Of a DNA stretch of 64,000 bases, positions 1 to 10,599 are shown piece after piece. The notes below the pieces were generated by a model. That model was given only the letters and a program-made list of their open reading frames with translations. It was not told the origin of the DNA and did not search any database. The position numbers and the translations under genes were made by a program. The first letter of the stretch is position 1, and the number at the start of each line of letters is the position of its first letter. This DNA is from Limnephilus marmoratus (taxonomy: Eukaryota; Arthropoda; Insecta; Trichoptera; Limnephilidae): the NCBI GenBank assembly GCA_917880885.1, contig OU862907.1, forward strand, positions 72,907,072 through 72,971,071, read 5' to 3'.

Positions 1-574
1 GATGATTTTTTTGAAATCTTGCATCTAATTTTGGCATATACAAGTGCGGTATTCATACAACAAAAAAACAACTAAGATTTCCAAAGTATGATAAGGTGAA
101 GAGTAAACAAACACAAGTTTTATCAGTAAGATGACAAAGTTATACAATTATCGCATTGAAAAGTTGAGAATGCTATAAGGCAAAATATTTTTGTCCTCAA
201 TTCCCACTCTGCTTGTAAAAACTACAAAGTATCCCATTCGCAACCTGTTTAAAACTTATTATAAAAGTTCATTGCTAAAAAAAGAGATCTGGTAAATAAA
301 AAAAAATCCAACATTGGCTATTGTATTTCAGAGTAAAAAGTATATTAAGCTTGGTTATGTCTCTTATTGATAATGAGTAAATGCAAGACATAAAATATGA
401 TGTATTAATGGAATTGACTAATAGAAATATGTTAAAGTTTTCCGCTCAGGGTAAGGATTTAATAAATTTACTAATCTCTTGGTCAGCATTTGTAACAGCG
501 GTCGTAAATTTACAATCTAAAAACTTATGTACTCTCAGAAATGAGGTGAGATTTTAACGACCTAAAGTAATATG

Positions 575-690
575 ATTTAATTTTGGGGCAGTATGCCGTG
601 TTGCGCTACCTCTTTCTTTAGCCAATATTTCGGACAGCGCTATATTGTCCACCTGTGTTTAACTCTAGTCTGTCGCTTGTTGACCTGGCT
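575..690 (-). mobile_element. Penelope-like element 3' remnant
   Basis: The sequence matches the tail of the Penelope fragment at 11095-11180, sharing the segment around ATGCCGTGTTGCGCTACCTC followed by TTTAGCCAA and TTTCGG. It repeats in duplication copy 2 at about 33815-33930 and, on the other strand, at 15065-15230. It is the terminal part beyond the coding region; no protein is left. Confidence 0.5.
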
Positions 691-850
691 GATGTTGGGT
701 AGCTCAATATAATATTGTATCGCAAACGTTTTAAAATGTATCGCATTCTTATAATAAATGGATTAATTAAAGAGCTTGGGCCTTAATTATTCAATACAAC
801 ATAAACGTCTTACGTACAAGGCGAAGCGAGGCGGTCAAAACTAATACATT
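690..850 (-). repeat. Dispersed repeat M, minus copy
   Basis: On the minus strand this reads like 20300-20390 and 49715-49860: a GCTTCGCCTTGTACGTAAG block, then CCCCTTAATT-like and TTATTATAAGAATG blocks and TTGAGCT. Five related copies occur in the window (also 33900-34090 and 46130-46160). It has no coding content. I cannot assign it to a transposon class. Confidence 0.5.
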
Positions 851-1013
851 GAAAAAACGTCAAGAGAAAAACAGAATTGCAAGAATGTGAACGTTTCGTG
901 AAAAATATGTTACTGTAATTGAAGTAACCGAAAACTACATAAATTAACACAAATATTAAGCAGTTTTTACAATATTACTTCAGAAAAGCAGACAAAAACG
1001 TCACAAGTTACAA

Positions 1014-1600
1014 CATAAATAAACCAGTCATTAGATTGATAACTTCGTGGTTTTACTATGGACCAAGTGTCAACGCTATTTGACCATATACATACCTATA
1101 TTTGACGACTTTTTATTCGATATGCGCAACGATGTCGTCACACATACCATAGACAAGGGGATAGAGGAAACAAAATAAAAGGCTCGACCATAGACAATAT
1201 AATTATCTTTCAGTACCTACCCAATTTATTAGCCTAAAATATTATTTTAAAAATAAAATTAAATGTCAAAATATTCCCCAGGGAACAGAGCTGGATCTGA
1301 CAATCGCTGCCTTGAGAAAATGAGCTTACTTTTCTTTACTGCTCATTTTCTCCGGACAGAGCTTTGTCAGATTGAAACCCGTTGCCCTATGAAGAAACCA
1401 ACTGTCGTAAAAATAACCTAAAATTACTTGAAATTTCAATCCCTTCAAAAGGGGAAGAACAATTTCAAATAAGATTTAGCTTTCCTACGATAGTATCGAC
1501 TTTGACATTTTTCTCTGGTTTCAACAGAAAAATGAAAAACTCAATTAAACGTTTTAGTATTTTATTAAAAACAGGAAATACAAGAAAAACTAACTAAAAA
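1014..1600. other. Non-coding, holds a perfect 12-bp stem-loop
   Basis: No gene is seen. A perfect hairpin joins GAGAAAATGAGC (1314-1325) to its complement at 1341-1352 with a 15-nt loop, and partial outer pairing (CTGACA with TGTCAG) flanks it. This stretch is part of the 2.96-kb block absent from duplication copy 2. Confidence 0.4.
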
Positions 1601-1604
1601 TCAC

Positions 1605-3110
1605 GCCGTTTCCCCGCAGGGGTAGGCCGATAGGACGGACCGTCAAACAACTGGGTCTTGGCACACACTCTTTGCCTCATTCACACTCACACATCGACTC
1701 ATACATACTATTTCTGACTCTTGACGTGGCCCGATGCAAGTATCGGATTCCCTTGATCGTGTCAGGTTTTCCTCTGGCGTCCCTGACTTCATCTACCACT
1801 CACATCTGCGTCATATATTCTACTTACACCCCACGCTTCGTTCATTCGCTCTACATGCCCAAACCATCTGAGGGTCCCTTTCAATCTTACTCATTATGAT
1901 CAGCCTTGCATTGCATTGCTTGATCATAAATAATAATATTTGGATGATTTGTATAGCGCCATTTTTTGTAAAAAAATACCTCAAAGGTACTCTGCACAAA
2001 CTTATATTTCTGCAATCTAATTCCAACTACAAAGTAGACAATCCATTATAACAACTTATGGATAAAACTTGCATCCACCGGTTCATCGATCATTGATATG
2101 AAACTACCTATACGTACAACGATTTGACCGATGAACGCTTTGCTGCATATAAAATGTACATATTATATTTTTTGTACTCTGTACAGGCAGAAAATATACA
2201 GTATCATACGTAGTTTTACCACACATCCTCAGGGGTGTCATTTCTACAGCATTCAGTCCACTTTCCTCTGCCAGTTCCATGCCTCACTGCCATACATAAG
2301 GGTAGGTACCAGCATTCCGTTGTGGACTGCTAGTTTCACTTCTTTACACAGTTTTTTGTTAGCGCCAACAGCATTCAGGGGTGAAATGCAGATCCGGGCA
2401 CAGTTTGGAAATTTAATAAAAAGGCACTTTCTAGATGAGAAAAGTATGGAGATGATGAATAAAAAATAAATAAAGGCGCGCTTGGCAAAATTGAGGGAGA
2501 TACAACCGTTCAAAGTATTTAAAAAATCACTTGGCGAACTGATATTGACAGTTCGTTGTTCGTTCGCCATGTTTTCACCGCTTAGGTATGTTGGATCCCA
2601 GACCTAATACAGAATTGATAGTACGCCAGAATCACAAACCATGTTACACAAACCTAGCGTAGCCGCTAAACCACTTGAAAACTGGGATGTTTTTCTTGCC
2701 TTGACGTGAGCAGGCGCTATAAAGGGGCACTTTTTTTGTATCACAAACCATGATTAGCGTATTAGGTTATAAAAAAAATGGCGGGCGGACGCGGGCGAAC
2801 TGTCAATATCAGTTTGTAAAGTGAAATTTTAAATACTTTGAACGGTTGTATCTCCCTCAATTTTGCCGAGCGCGCCTTAATATTTGTTTTATTCAGCTTT
2901 TCCACACTTTTCTCATCTAGAAAGTGCCTTTTTATTAAATTTCCAAACTGTGCCCGGATCTGCATTCCTCCCGCATTCAGTCCTCCATTAATAGAATTAC
3001 CTACATTTACCCTTCTTTCAATATCTCTATCAGCCTTCCCACCTCTCATACACATACTTCCCACGATATACAAACTCATCCACCTGCTCCAAGTTCACAA
3101 CTATATTGCA
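1605..3110 (-). pseudogene. Degraded LINE reverse transcriptase, C-terminal part
   Basis: Read on the minus strand from 3110 down, broken frames give VDEFVY...GKADRDIERRVN...NGGLNA, then (from 2376) KEVKLAVHNGMLVPTLMYGS, LNAVEM..LR, and near 1900-1600 a terminal YP.GETA-like end. This is the order seen at the carboxyl end of insect LINE reverse transcriptases of the RTE/R4-like sort (family knowledge). Many stops and frameshifts are present, so it is dead. The block 2379-2972 is an 8-bp-TSD transposon that splits it. Confidence 0.65.
2379..2972. mobile_element. Fold-back hAT-like MITE with ~195-bp inverted arms
   Basis: The two ends are long inverted repeats: roughly 2379-2575 pairs with 2776-2972, both starting GGG(T/A)G(A/G)AATGCAGATCC when read inward. 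The element is flanked by the identical 8-bp duplication GCATTCAG at 2371-2378 and 2973-2980, as in hAT-type insertion. It interrupts the LINE reverse transcriptase between the NGGLNA and KEVKLAV segments, so the host sequence reads across it. No transposase is present. Confidence 0.85.
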
Positions 3111-3964
3111 CAATGTGTGCGTACTCTCCTGATAAAAATAGAACAAATTAATTTAGAAAAGCTAAGCGTACTGAGAATATATTGGTCCTGCTGCATCCTG
3201 GTCCAGGCCATGGAGTACTCTTCCTCCTTCTTATGTTCGCTCAAGAACAGCGGTGAAAGAGAGTGGTGGCACACGTCAGCCCCATCTCCTGACATGACAC
3301 CACAACGTTACTGTCCCACATACCTACAACAATCATATGTCATTATTAAGGTGCTAAATTAATGCTTTTATATGTATTATTATAATAAGGTAAAATGCAA
3401 ACAAACCCAGAGATCAGTAGGCGCAGGCCGTCGTTCGTGGAACGTGCTCTCTTCTCTAGGGGAATGACACCAGTAATCTCCACCGGCCTGTCAGCTGTAA
3501 GGATAGGATTTAGTGTTTCGAGCTGAAAATATTAAAGAAAACATCTCATCAGATACATCAAGACAGACCGACAGATAAAAACAAAACAAGATAAATGCAG
3601 AAATGTTTCATATAAATGTTTGTACCTTTTTGTTTGCAGGTTATAATGGTTTTCACGAGCATAATCATATCGCGAAATGAGACGTTTTGCGATACTAGTA
3701 GCCACAAACATATGCACGAGTTCTCAAAATTGGATAATAAACGTATTCAATTCTATTTCACTTGTTTAGGAAGCAAATTTTGAATTCGCGTCGCATTGAA
3801 ATAAACCGTTGAGAGCAATCCGGATATATTATTTCACCCAGCTGTCAAAAGCCAAAGTTTTCCCGTTGTTGGAGAGAGATTGCGCTAAGCTGACGTCACA
3901 CAGTCATAGATATTATCTATCTTCGGTCTTGGTTGAAAATTTGGATCGGAGTTATACCCCCCTG
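3111..3964. other. No recognisable feature
   Basis: Non-coding, AT-rich sequence with no gene or repeat I can identify. It is the right part of the 2.96-kb block missing from duplication copy 2 and ends at the second AGTTACAA. Confidence 0.3.
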
Positions 3965-4491
3965 AGTTACAAACTGACATTTCCACAGACAATCAGTGTT
4001 GCCAAACCCAAAACTTCAAAATCGGGAGAATTTTCGTCTAAAAATCGGGAGAAAACGGGAGAACTTTGAAGAAATCGGGATATTTATTTATTATAGACAC
4101 AAAAGAAAGTACAAATTACAATTTAGGAAGATTTGCCTGTCCAACTAGAATTATGACTATGACTAGAATTATTTTTATGAAATTTTTCCCTCGTCAATAA
4201 TCCGAATCCCTTTTATTATTCCGAAGCAGAACCTTAACAACAAACGAAAAAACCCATAAGCAGCGCCGTCAACACGATTATTGTAGATGTTGCCAGTGGA
4301 ATAACGCAATTTTCCCGAACGAACGTTAGGGTATAACATAAATAAGTTCCTTCTTCAAACTTCGCAAAATTACTTTGTGGCATCATTAATTATTAATTAT
4401 AAATATGTTCCCGTTGAACAACGGGGACTTATTTTACGTGTGGCAACTCCGCACAAATTTTTGTGAAACTTCGACCTTGAACTGTCACCCG
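3965..4491. repeat. Segmental duplication copy 1, part b
   Basis: Direct repeat of about 34237-34783. It begins with a CAGTGTTGCCAAA motif and runs of AATCGGGAGA (3985-4080), probably the end of a non-autonomous hAT-type element. A similar inverted fragment lies at 6968-7165. No gene is present. Confidence 0.85.
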
Positions 4492-5148
4492 AGTTAACCA
4501 CGCCAGATCGCTCTCACCGCCAAACAGAGGACAATACAGTAATTCCACTACAACCTGCCCTTCACCTTGTCTGACATATCAAATAAACTACACGATTTGA
4601 TGGACAACACCTGCATCCGGTTAGGAACATTACTAGAATGACATACAATAATTCCTATATGGAAATGACATACCAAATGAGCCTGATTATAATAATTAGA
4701 AGAAGACTAATAAAAAAGACATATAAACGTACATCCATATGTACTTGCATCCAGCATCCAGGCAACACGCTTTCTCTTCCCACAATAACGGACCAAAGTG
4801 ATGAACCATCACCTACATTCCACGTGTCCACGTGCATAAGACCAACAACCTTATTATTAGGATGACCTAAAATGATGTCAACAAACAACAACTCAACGGA
4901 AGTACGTGCCCACTGCACCCGGCCCTACTCAGTACCATGGACTATAAAAAGGGCTACACCAACTTTTACAAATCAATAGATCTTGTTGATTCAAACCAAG
5001 CAGTCCTCTTGACTATTTTGTTCAACCTGATCATTCCTTTTGAAAATTGTATTACTTTTATTGTTTGTAATTTGTAATTCTAAAATAAAGGATAAAATAT
5101 CCAAAGTTCTATTTTTTTTTAATCAAAGTGAACTCATAAAAGTTAACT
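4492..5148. mobile_element. Solo LTR of a gypsy-class retrotransposon
   Basis: This 657-bp block begins AGTTAAC and ends GTTAACT, and is flanked by the 4-bp duplication CCCG (4488-4491 and 5149-5152). It contains a TATA-like CTATAAAAAGGG near 4942 and an AATAAAG signal near 5085, as expected of an LTR. The equivalent place in duplication copy 2 (around 34783) is essentially an empty site reading ACCCGTCA. AGTTAA...TTAACT ends with a 4-bp target duplication are typical of Ty3/gypsy LTRs (family knowledge). No internal region remains, so recombination between the two LTRs is inferred. Confidence 0.85.
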
Positions 5149-6515
5149 CCCGTCAGACGCCAAAATTAATTAATCACCTACTTACGCTTAAAAGTGAACG
5201 ACATTCATATAAGTTACAATCTTTTAATCAATTTGTAATAATTTTAATTTTATTTAGGAACCAATAAACCACCTTGACTTTTACAAAACACCTCTCACCT
5301 GGCGACAGATGCTTGATAACGGTACACTGTTTAGTAATCCTTTATTGAAATACCTCCTCATATCTCAGTTTAATCATCAAAAACAAAAAGAACGTGCATC
5401 GACCATATTAAAATTGTTAATGACACTATGGAAATTATTACAGTTATGAAATGCTTGGGAGTTATAGCAGATAAAAATTTAACCATTAAACATTTTCATG
5501 TTCCGACTGCAAAGATTCATTTTCTCAAAAGGAAAATTTAAAAGTCCACAAGCCATGTAACAGTGGAGAAAAACCCTTTTCATGTTCTTGAAATTCACAA
5601 TTTAAAATCCACATGCTGATTCACTGTCGAGAAAACCTTTTTTATGTTCCGACTGCAACTATTCATGTTCTCAAATGGAACATTTAAAGTCCACCAGCCG
5701 TCTCATAGTGGAGAAAACCGTTTACATGTTCCGACTGCAACTATTCATGTCCTCGAAAGTGACAATTTAAAATCCACAAGCCCTCACGCAGTGGAGAAAA
5801 ACTTTTTGTATGTTCCGATTGTTCTGAAAGGGGACTTTAAAAACTCAAAAATGAACTCATAATAGAAAAAAACCATATTTATGTTCCGACTGCAACTATT
5901 CATGTTCTCAAAAGGAATATTTAAAAGTCCACAAGTATCTCACAGTGGAGAAAACCTTTTACATGTTCCGAATGCAACTATTCATGTTCTCGAAAGGAAT
6001 ATTTAAAAGTCCACAAGCCGTGTCTCAATAAAGAAAACCTTGTACATTTTCCGACTGCAATTATTTATGTTCTTGAAAGGGACAATTTAAAATCCAAATA
6101 CTGACTCACTGTGGAGAAAAACCTTTTTTATGTTCCGACTGCAACTATTCATGTTCTTAAATGGAACATTTAAAAGTCCACAAGCCGTCTCACAGTGGAG
6201 AAAACCCTTAATATGTTCCGACTGCAACTATTCATGTCCTCGAAAGTGACAATTTAAAATCCACAAGCCCTCTCGCAGTGTAAAAAACCTTTTTTATGTT
6301 CCGACTGAAACTATTCATCTTCTCAAAAGGAACATTTAAAAGTCCGCAAGCCGTCTCACACTGGAGAAAAACCGTTTTAAAGGGAAGTTTGAAGTTTAAT
6401 CCTTGCCAAAATGTTAACCTAAAAAATTGCTTTAAATATGTTGTTAATATATATCCAAACATTAAAAAGCATACAGCACTTATCCTGTGTATGTTCGGTA
6501 GAACCTATTAATCGA
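5149..6515. repeat. Segmental duplication copy 1, part c
   Basis: Direct repeat of about 34785-35921, containing the decayed plus-strand finger array. Homology ends abruptly after CCTATTAATCGAA near 6516, where hAT transposase debris starts in this copy and unrelated sequence starts in the other. Copy 1 is about 252 bp longer inside the finger array. Confidence 0.9.
5490..6385 (+). pseudogene. Decayed C2H2 zinc-finger array, copy 1
   Basis: An 84-bp period repeats a decayed form of CSDCNYSCSRKG..LK.HK.SH followed by SGEKPF, the same finger style as the intact minus-strand genes at 30896-33084 and 36635-43506. Roughly ten units are visible. Almost every unit has lost frame or gained a stop, for example the CTCAAAAGGAA.ATTTAA form. 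No leader exon is visible upstream. It is a dead gene on the opposite strand to the two intact genes. Copy 2 of this pseudogene (35140-35795) has about three fewer units. Confidence 0.85.
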
Positions 6516-6850
6516 ACGGGTGTTTCCGTTTTGAAAATAAATAAGAACAAAAATCGCTCAAGATTGACGGATGAACATCTCCAATCGGTTCTTAAAATAA
6601 CTACCACGAATATGATACCCGACTTCGATGAGCTTATCAAAAACAAGAGAAGTCAGGTGTCCGGCTCAATATAATTTACCATTTAACCCTCCTTTTTAAC
6701 TTTAATGAAAATTTATAATAACTAGATACATATCTAACTACATAAAGATGTTAACAATGTAGCACGGGTTATGATTTTGAGTCTGGCCCGCGAACACACG
6801 CAAAATCTTATAAATGGTCTTGAAGAAAATCAAGTTTGACACCCCTCCGT
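6490..6850 (+). pseudogene. hAT transposase C-terminal fragment and 3' end
   Basis: From about 6516 to 6674 the plus strand reads a short open stretch including NRSRLTDEHLQSVLKI and NMIPDFDELIKNKRSQVSGS and ends in TAA. This matches the C-terminal dimerisation tail of hAT-related proteins such as SCAND3 and GTF2IRD2-like relatives (family knowledge). About 170 bp further on, GTTTGACACCCCT resembles the right terminus of hAT elements that start CAGGGGTGTCAAAC. The 5' part of the element is missing. Confidence 0.6.
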
Positions 6851-6967
6851 TACGTAATAAATTATAAATTCCAGCTCATAATTCATAAATGATCGGTTTG
6901 CAGGGGTCTATAATAGAAAAATGCTTAGATTACAGTATTTTGTAATTATACTGGTCAATACCCAGAT

Positions 6968-7165
6968 CCGGGAAATATTTTTTTAGCCATAGACAATTAT
7001 TTGCCTGATAAGCGGACCACAAACAAAGAATTGACGAGAAACGATATATCGATGAGATCTTCGAAAAATCGGGAGATTTTGATGCATTTCGGTAGATCTG
7101 GAGGTGAAGTGAAAAATCGGGAGATCTTCCGAAAAATCGGGAGCTTCCGTAACACTGCAGACAAT
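6968..7165 (-). mobile_element. MITE fragment with AATCGGGAG repeats
   Basis: Several copies of AAATCGGGAGAT(T/C)TT lie in tandem. The minus strand ends near 7162 with CAGTGTTACGGAA, similar to CAGTGTTGCCAAA in the duplicated block at 3985 and 34262. It is probably one end of the same non-autonomous hAT-like family. Confidence 0.4.
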
Positions 7166-7354
7166 GGACAATTGAAGGAAATATTCAGAAAGTCTTGTTA
7201 CCTAACCGTTCCTTTACATTTTAGAGTAACTCGGTTTTCGGAAAGTAAGTACAAAAGTTAAAAGTAACGTAAAAAAATCAGTCAAATTGATTGAAAAACG
7301 CATTTTGCTGAAATTTAACTATAGTAACGGCGTTTTATTTTACTTTTACTTTAG

Positions 7355-7765
7355 CGAGCGTTGAAACGATCCAGATACTAATATCTAAGGCCTGTATGTC
7401 GAACGAATATCTACAGCTCATATGTTGACCTAATATCTACGAACTTCAGAGTGTTGATTAATATCTACAGAGCGTAGGTTGGACTAATCAGCTAAATGTG
7501 TACAATAGTCCGATATTAGGGATTTTTACGTACATACTTACATAAATTAAGTTTTTTAAACTGCAAACGCAATATTACGTTATTTCAATATGCTATACAT
7601 AATTGCAAATCCAACCTCTGCCAGTGCTCTAGATATTCGTCAACACTTTGGTTCTCATAGATATTAGTCAACAGTTTGAGCTGTAGATATTCGTCAACAC
7701 TTTGGTTCTCGTAGATATTAGTTCGATTTTTTCAGTTTTTGGAATTCCTGTAGATATTAGTAGAC
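7355..7765. repeat. Inverted field of ATATCTAC repeats
   Basis: Between about 7375 and 7475 AATATCTAC-like words recur every 25-40 bp in plus orientation. From 7628 to 7762 the reverse complement TAGATATT(A/C) recurs in the other orientation, partly inside a repeated TCGTCAACACTTTGGTTCTC unit. The two fields face each other around 7540, which looks like the subterminal repeats of a TIR transposon. The hAT element at 7766 is inserted in its right end. Confidence 0.55.
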
Positions 7766-8143
7766 TAAGGCGGCCAACCGTCCCGCATTCTGCGGGACCG
7801 TCCCGCATTGGCAGTTGTCGTCCCGCATTCCAATATTTACAAAAATAGTCCCGCAAATCGTCTAAAGCGTCCCGCATGTCCCGCATTCCTATATTTTTTT
7901 AAATACTGTGTATGGTAGTCAAATAAAATTCCTCTATCTTTAGTCTATTTAAGCCATAAGTACAAGACAAAATTTGTCCCTGGAAAAGGCCCGAAGATAT
8001 CGATCTAGGGATTGGTTTATTTACGTCACAAGCAAGAGCCAGTAGTGATTGAGTTGTTTTGTTTACAAATTAGTGCACGCCGTGACACGTAATATTTATA
8101 ACCCATATTTATTATTCAAATCAAATCAATTAATTTCTTAACC

Positions 8144-8221
8144 ATGCTGACCGCGAAAAAGCGGTGTTGTAAGTTCAGTGAAGAATTGCAAAAAGAATTT
8201 CCTTTTTGGCAAAAGTGTTAA
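8144..8221 (+). pseudogene. N-terminal coding remnant of hAT element A
   Basis: A 25-codon stretch starting at ATG 8144 encodes MLTAKKRCCKFSEELQKEFP and a few more residues before TAA. The homologous stretch in element B starts at ATG 47251 and shares AKKR.CKF.E. The K-C-F-EE-(x)-EFPF pattern resembles the beginning of hAT-derived or hAT-like zinc-finger proteins (inference). It is the only part of either element that still looks like a protein start. Confidence 0.4.
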
Positions 8222-9700
8222 CATTCATTTCTGAATGTAGTTTTAATTCGCCGCATACAGATTTAATTTAAACCCGTTTTTTGTTCAAAATGTAAAATTC
8301 TAGTTGGATTCGTCTGCTGACATATTTCGAAGGAAAATATTCTCTTATTCGAAGTGCATTAGAAGGGACTCCACCAATTTCCAGTAAGGAACATATTCTC
8401 TTTTTCGAAGTGCATTTATAAAATTCTAGTTGCAGACTATGTAAGTGCCGCCAGAATCAAAGAGAAACCATTTTGATGTTCTGAGTGTAGTTTTAATTCA
8501 CTGCATACAGATTTAATTAACCACCTTTGTGTTCAGAACATAACGATACAGTAAATAACAAGTTGCAGATTCATCCTGTACCGACTGAAGCTTTACATTT
8601 AAGTTGCAAGTCCAGAATGTAAAATTTCGTCTGCTGACATATTTCGAAGAAAAATATTCTCTTTTTCAAAGTGCAGTAATAAAATTCTAGGTGCAGACTA
8701 TGTATGTGCTGCCAGAATCAAAGAGAAACCATTTTCATATTCTGGGCAGGGTTGCCAGGTCCAAAAATATACCGAACATTGAGCAAAAAAGAATTTCGAG
8801 GTGAAATTTCCCCACATATCACGGTGGTATCTTGGCAAAACCCGCGTCAGGGGGGGGGGGGTTGTTGCAAGCAGTCAAATTATTTCGAATGATCACATTT
8901 ACGGAAGTACGTAGTCACCTAATGTGTAACAGTAATCAAAAGTAACAGTAACGAAAACAGTGAGCGCGTGCACGAAGCGGCAATATCGCACAAACTAAGT
9001 AGGGATGCTACACAATATCGATTGCCGATTGCGTCAAATCTGATAATCGAACCGCCCATACTTCGGTATTTTTGTCATACCGAACACCGAACACGTCACT
9101 AAAATACCGAACGGTTTGGTAGAATACCGAACGGTTTGGTAGAATACCGAACACCTGGCAACCCTGGTTCTGGGTGTAGTTTTAATTCGCTGCATACATA
9201 TTATTTAATGTAAACCAGTTATGTGTTCGGCATGTAAAATTCCAGTTAGACTCCTCTGCTGACCTATTTCGAAGGAAATTATTCTCTTATTCGAAGTGCA
9301 GTTATAAAATTCTAGTTGCAGACTATGTAATTAAAGTGCTGTCAGAATCAAAGAGAAACCATTTTCATGATCTGAGTGTAGTTTTAATTCAGCAGATTTA
9401 ATTTAAACCACCTTTGTATTTAGAATGTAAAATTTCTGCTGTGGATTCATCTGCTGACGCATTTCGAAGAAAAACATTTTCTTATTCTAAGTGCATTGGA
9501 GGTTATCCACCACATACATACCCGCCTTAGTAAAGACTCTTTTTTTATAGAACGACTCTACATTTAAATGCAGGAAGCTAGACCTATTCTAAATGCAGGT
9601 ATAAAATTCCAGTTGAATACTACGTATGTATTGCTTGAATTAATTAACCATTTTCATGTTCTGAGTGTAGTTTTAATTCGCCGCATACAAATATAATTTA
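8218..9700 (+). pseudogene. Decayed C2H2 finger array in hAT element A
   Basis: A unit of about 200 bp repeats at least four times. It translates as fragments FSCSECSFNSPHTDLI, VCSECK.Q, H.SKEN, YSKCSYKILVADYVCAARI.EKP. These read as fingers (C-x2-C and an EKPFSC linker) whose histidines and frame are lost, each ending at the shared stop in GATTTAATTTAAA. The same dead sequence occurs at 40000-41480, 47330-47600, 49285-49570 and 51360-51420, so the decay came before dispersal. Confidence 0.7.
8747..9166. mobile_element. hAT MITE inside element A
   Basis: The terminal inverted repeats CAGGGTTGCCAGGT (8747-8760) and ACCTGGCAACCCTG (9153-9166) are perfect 14-mers. The flanks ATTCTGGG (8739-8746) and GTTCTGGG (9167-9174) are an 8-bp target duplication with one mismatch. 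Its interior has ATACCGAAC repeats and a poly-G run near 8851. It splits a dead finger unit, so it arrived after the array was in place. Confidence 0.88.
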
Positions 9701-9912
9701 AACTATTTTTGGGTTCAGAATAAACAACCAATGAAATAACAAGATGAATAGGCATCCTATTACATGGACATCATTCTCGATTTCCGATTGTGGTAGAATT
9801 TCAATTTGTGGTAAAATTCATGAACATGATTTTTTTAAAAAGGATTCCCCCCCCCCCCCCCCGGCTGACACCCACTGTCCCGCATTGATATATCATAAAG
9901 TTGGCCGCCTTA

Positions 9913-10170
9913 TAGTTGACGCCTCCGTTGAAACAGACGGCCCTAAGATTTCATAATTAACTCGATTTTTTTTCTTAATTCTGTAATATCTATGGATACA
10001 TCTCGGTGTGCTTTCCGTCACTTTACTTGTTGGTTCCGTTATTTGACTTTACTCGTTTTATCGAATTGTTCATCTTTCACGAAATTAATCCATCCAACTC
10101 TGAAGAAATCCGTCAAACTCATAACAAAGTTAAAGTACTTAAAGCAGAACTAGCAGATCCTTATGTAAAA
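9913..10170. other. Flank upstream of pseudogene exon
   Basis: No gene is seen. The last 60 bp or so before 10173 align with the sequence upstream of the orphan zinc-finger exon at 52461 on the minus strand (shared GCAGATCCTTATGTAAAAGT), so a common 5' flank or UTR was copied together with the exon. Confidence 0.5.
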
Positions 10171-10172
10171 GT

Positions 10173-10260
10173 ATGGATTCCACCGCTATCGAGTTACTGA
10201 AGAGAGCGTTGCTGCTTCTTACGGAATTCGATATAGAGTTTCCTTTAATCCAAAAAGTAC
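10173..10260 (+). pseudogene. Broken zinc-finger leader exon
   Basis: ATG 10173 starts MDSTAIELL and then diverges. After an internal deletion the sequence again matches TEFDIE, the counterpart of TEFDID in the orphan exon at 52461-52327. Upstream flanks are homologous as well. The KLEPG motif expected after MDSTAI has been deleted and the frame is lost, so it is a pseudogene. Confidence 0.6.
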
Positions 10261-10599
10261 ATCCACAATACATTTAAGAAAGCAATTTAGGTATTTCGTT
10301 AAAGTTAACAATATATCTATTAAATTGCAATATTTTTCAATTCCCGTAAATATAACTGTTACACGGACCAAAATTCAATCTAAAATAAATAATTGCAGGT
10401 TTTTTTTTAGCTGTGACGACTTTCTCATTATATTATTGTTTAAATGTTCTTGTTTTGTCATGTGCTGAAATAGCACCGTTGTAGTCTATTTTTTTTATTT
10501 TATTTATCTATAAAATAGTATATGTACATTGGGTTTGTTTTATGCCGAGAGAGTAGGAGTTCGGAGTTATAAAAGTTCGGAGTGGAGCCTTCAATTCTA

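Larger units (their letters stand above)
1..1013. repeat. Segmental duplication copy 1, part a
   Basis: This stretch is a near-identical direct repeat of about 33264-34244, with scattered substitutions and a few small indels. It continues past the left edge of the window. It contains a Penelope 3' remnant and a dispersed repeat in minus orientation and no gene. Homology stops at AGTTACAA (1006-1013) and resumes after a second AGTTACAA at 3965-3972. In copy 2 the two flanks are joined at a single AGTTACAA. Confidence 0.9.
7766..9912 (+). mobile_element. hAT-type element A carrying a dead finger array
   Basis: The ends are inverted TAAGGCGGCCAAC...GTTGGCCGCCTTA. The flanks are TAGTAGAC (7758-7765) and TAGTTGAC (9913-9920), an 8-bp duplication with one mismatch, diagnostic of the hAT superfamily. 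Subterminal TCCCGCATT words cluster at the left end (7780-7885) and recur near the right. Inside are a short coding remnant (8144-8221), decayed C2H2 fingers (8218-8745 and 9175-9700), an inserted MITE (8747-9166) and a repeat-R scrap (9490-9600). A second copy with the same ends and cargo lies at 46861-49677. No transposase core is left. Confidence 0.85.

Noticed and set aside
3985..4470. Complete hAT MITE between CAGTGTTGCCA and TGGCAACTCCG
   Set aside because: The two ends are only roughly inverted and I could not find an 8-bp duplication; left as part of the duplicated block.
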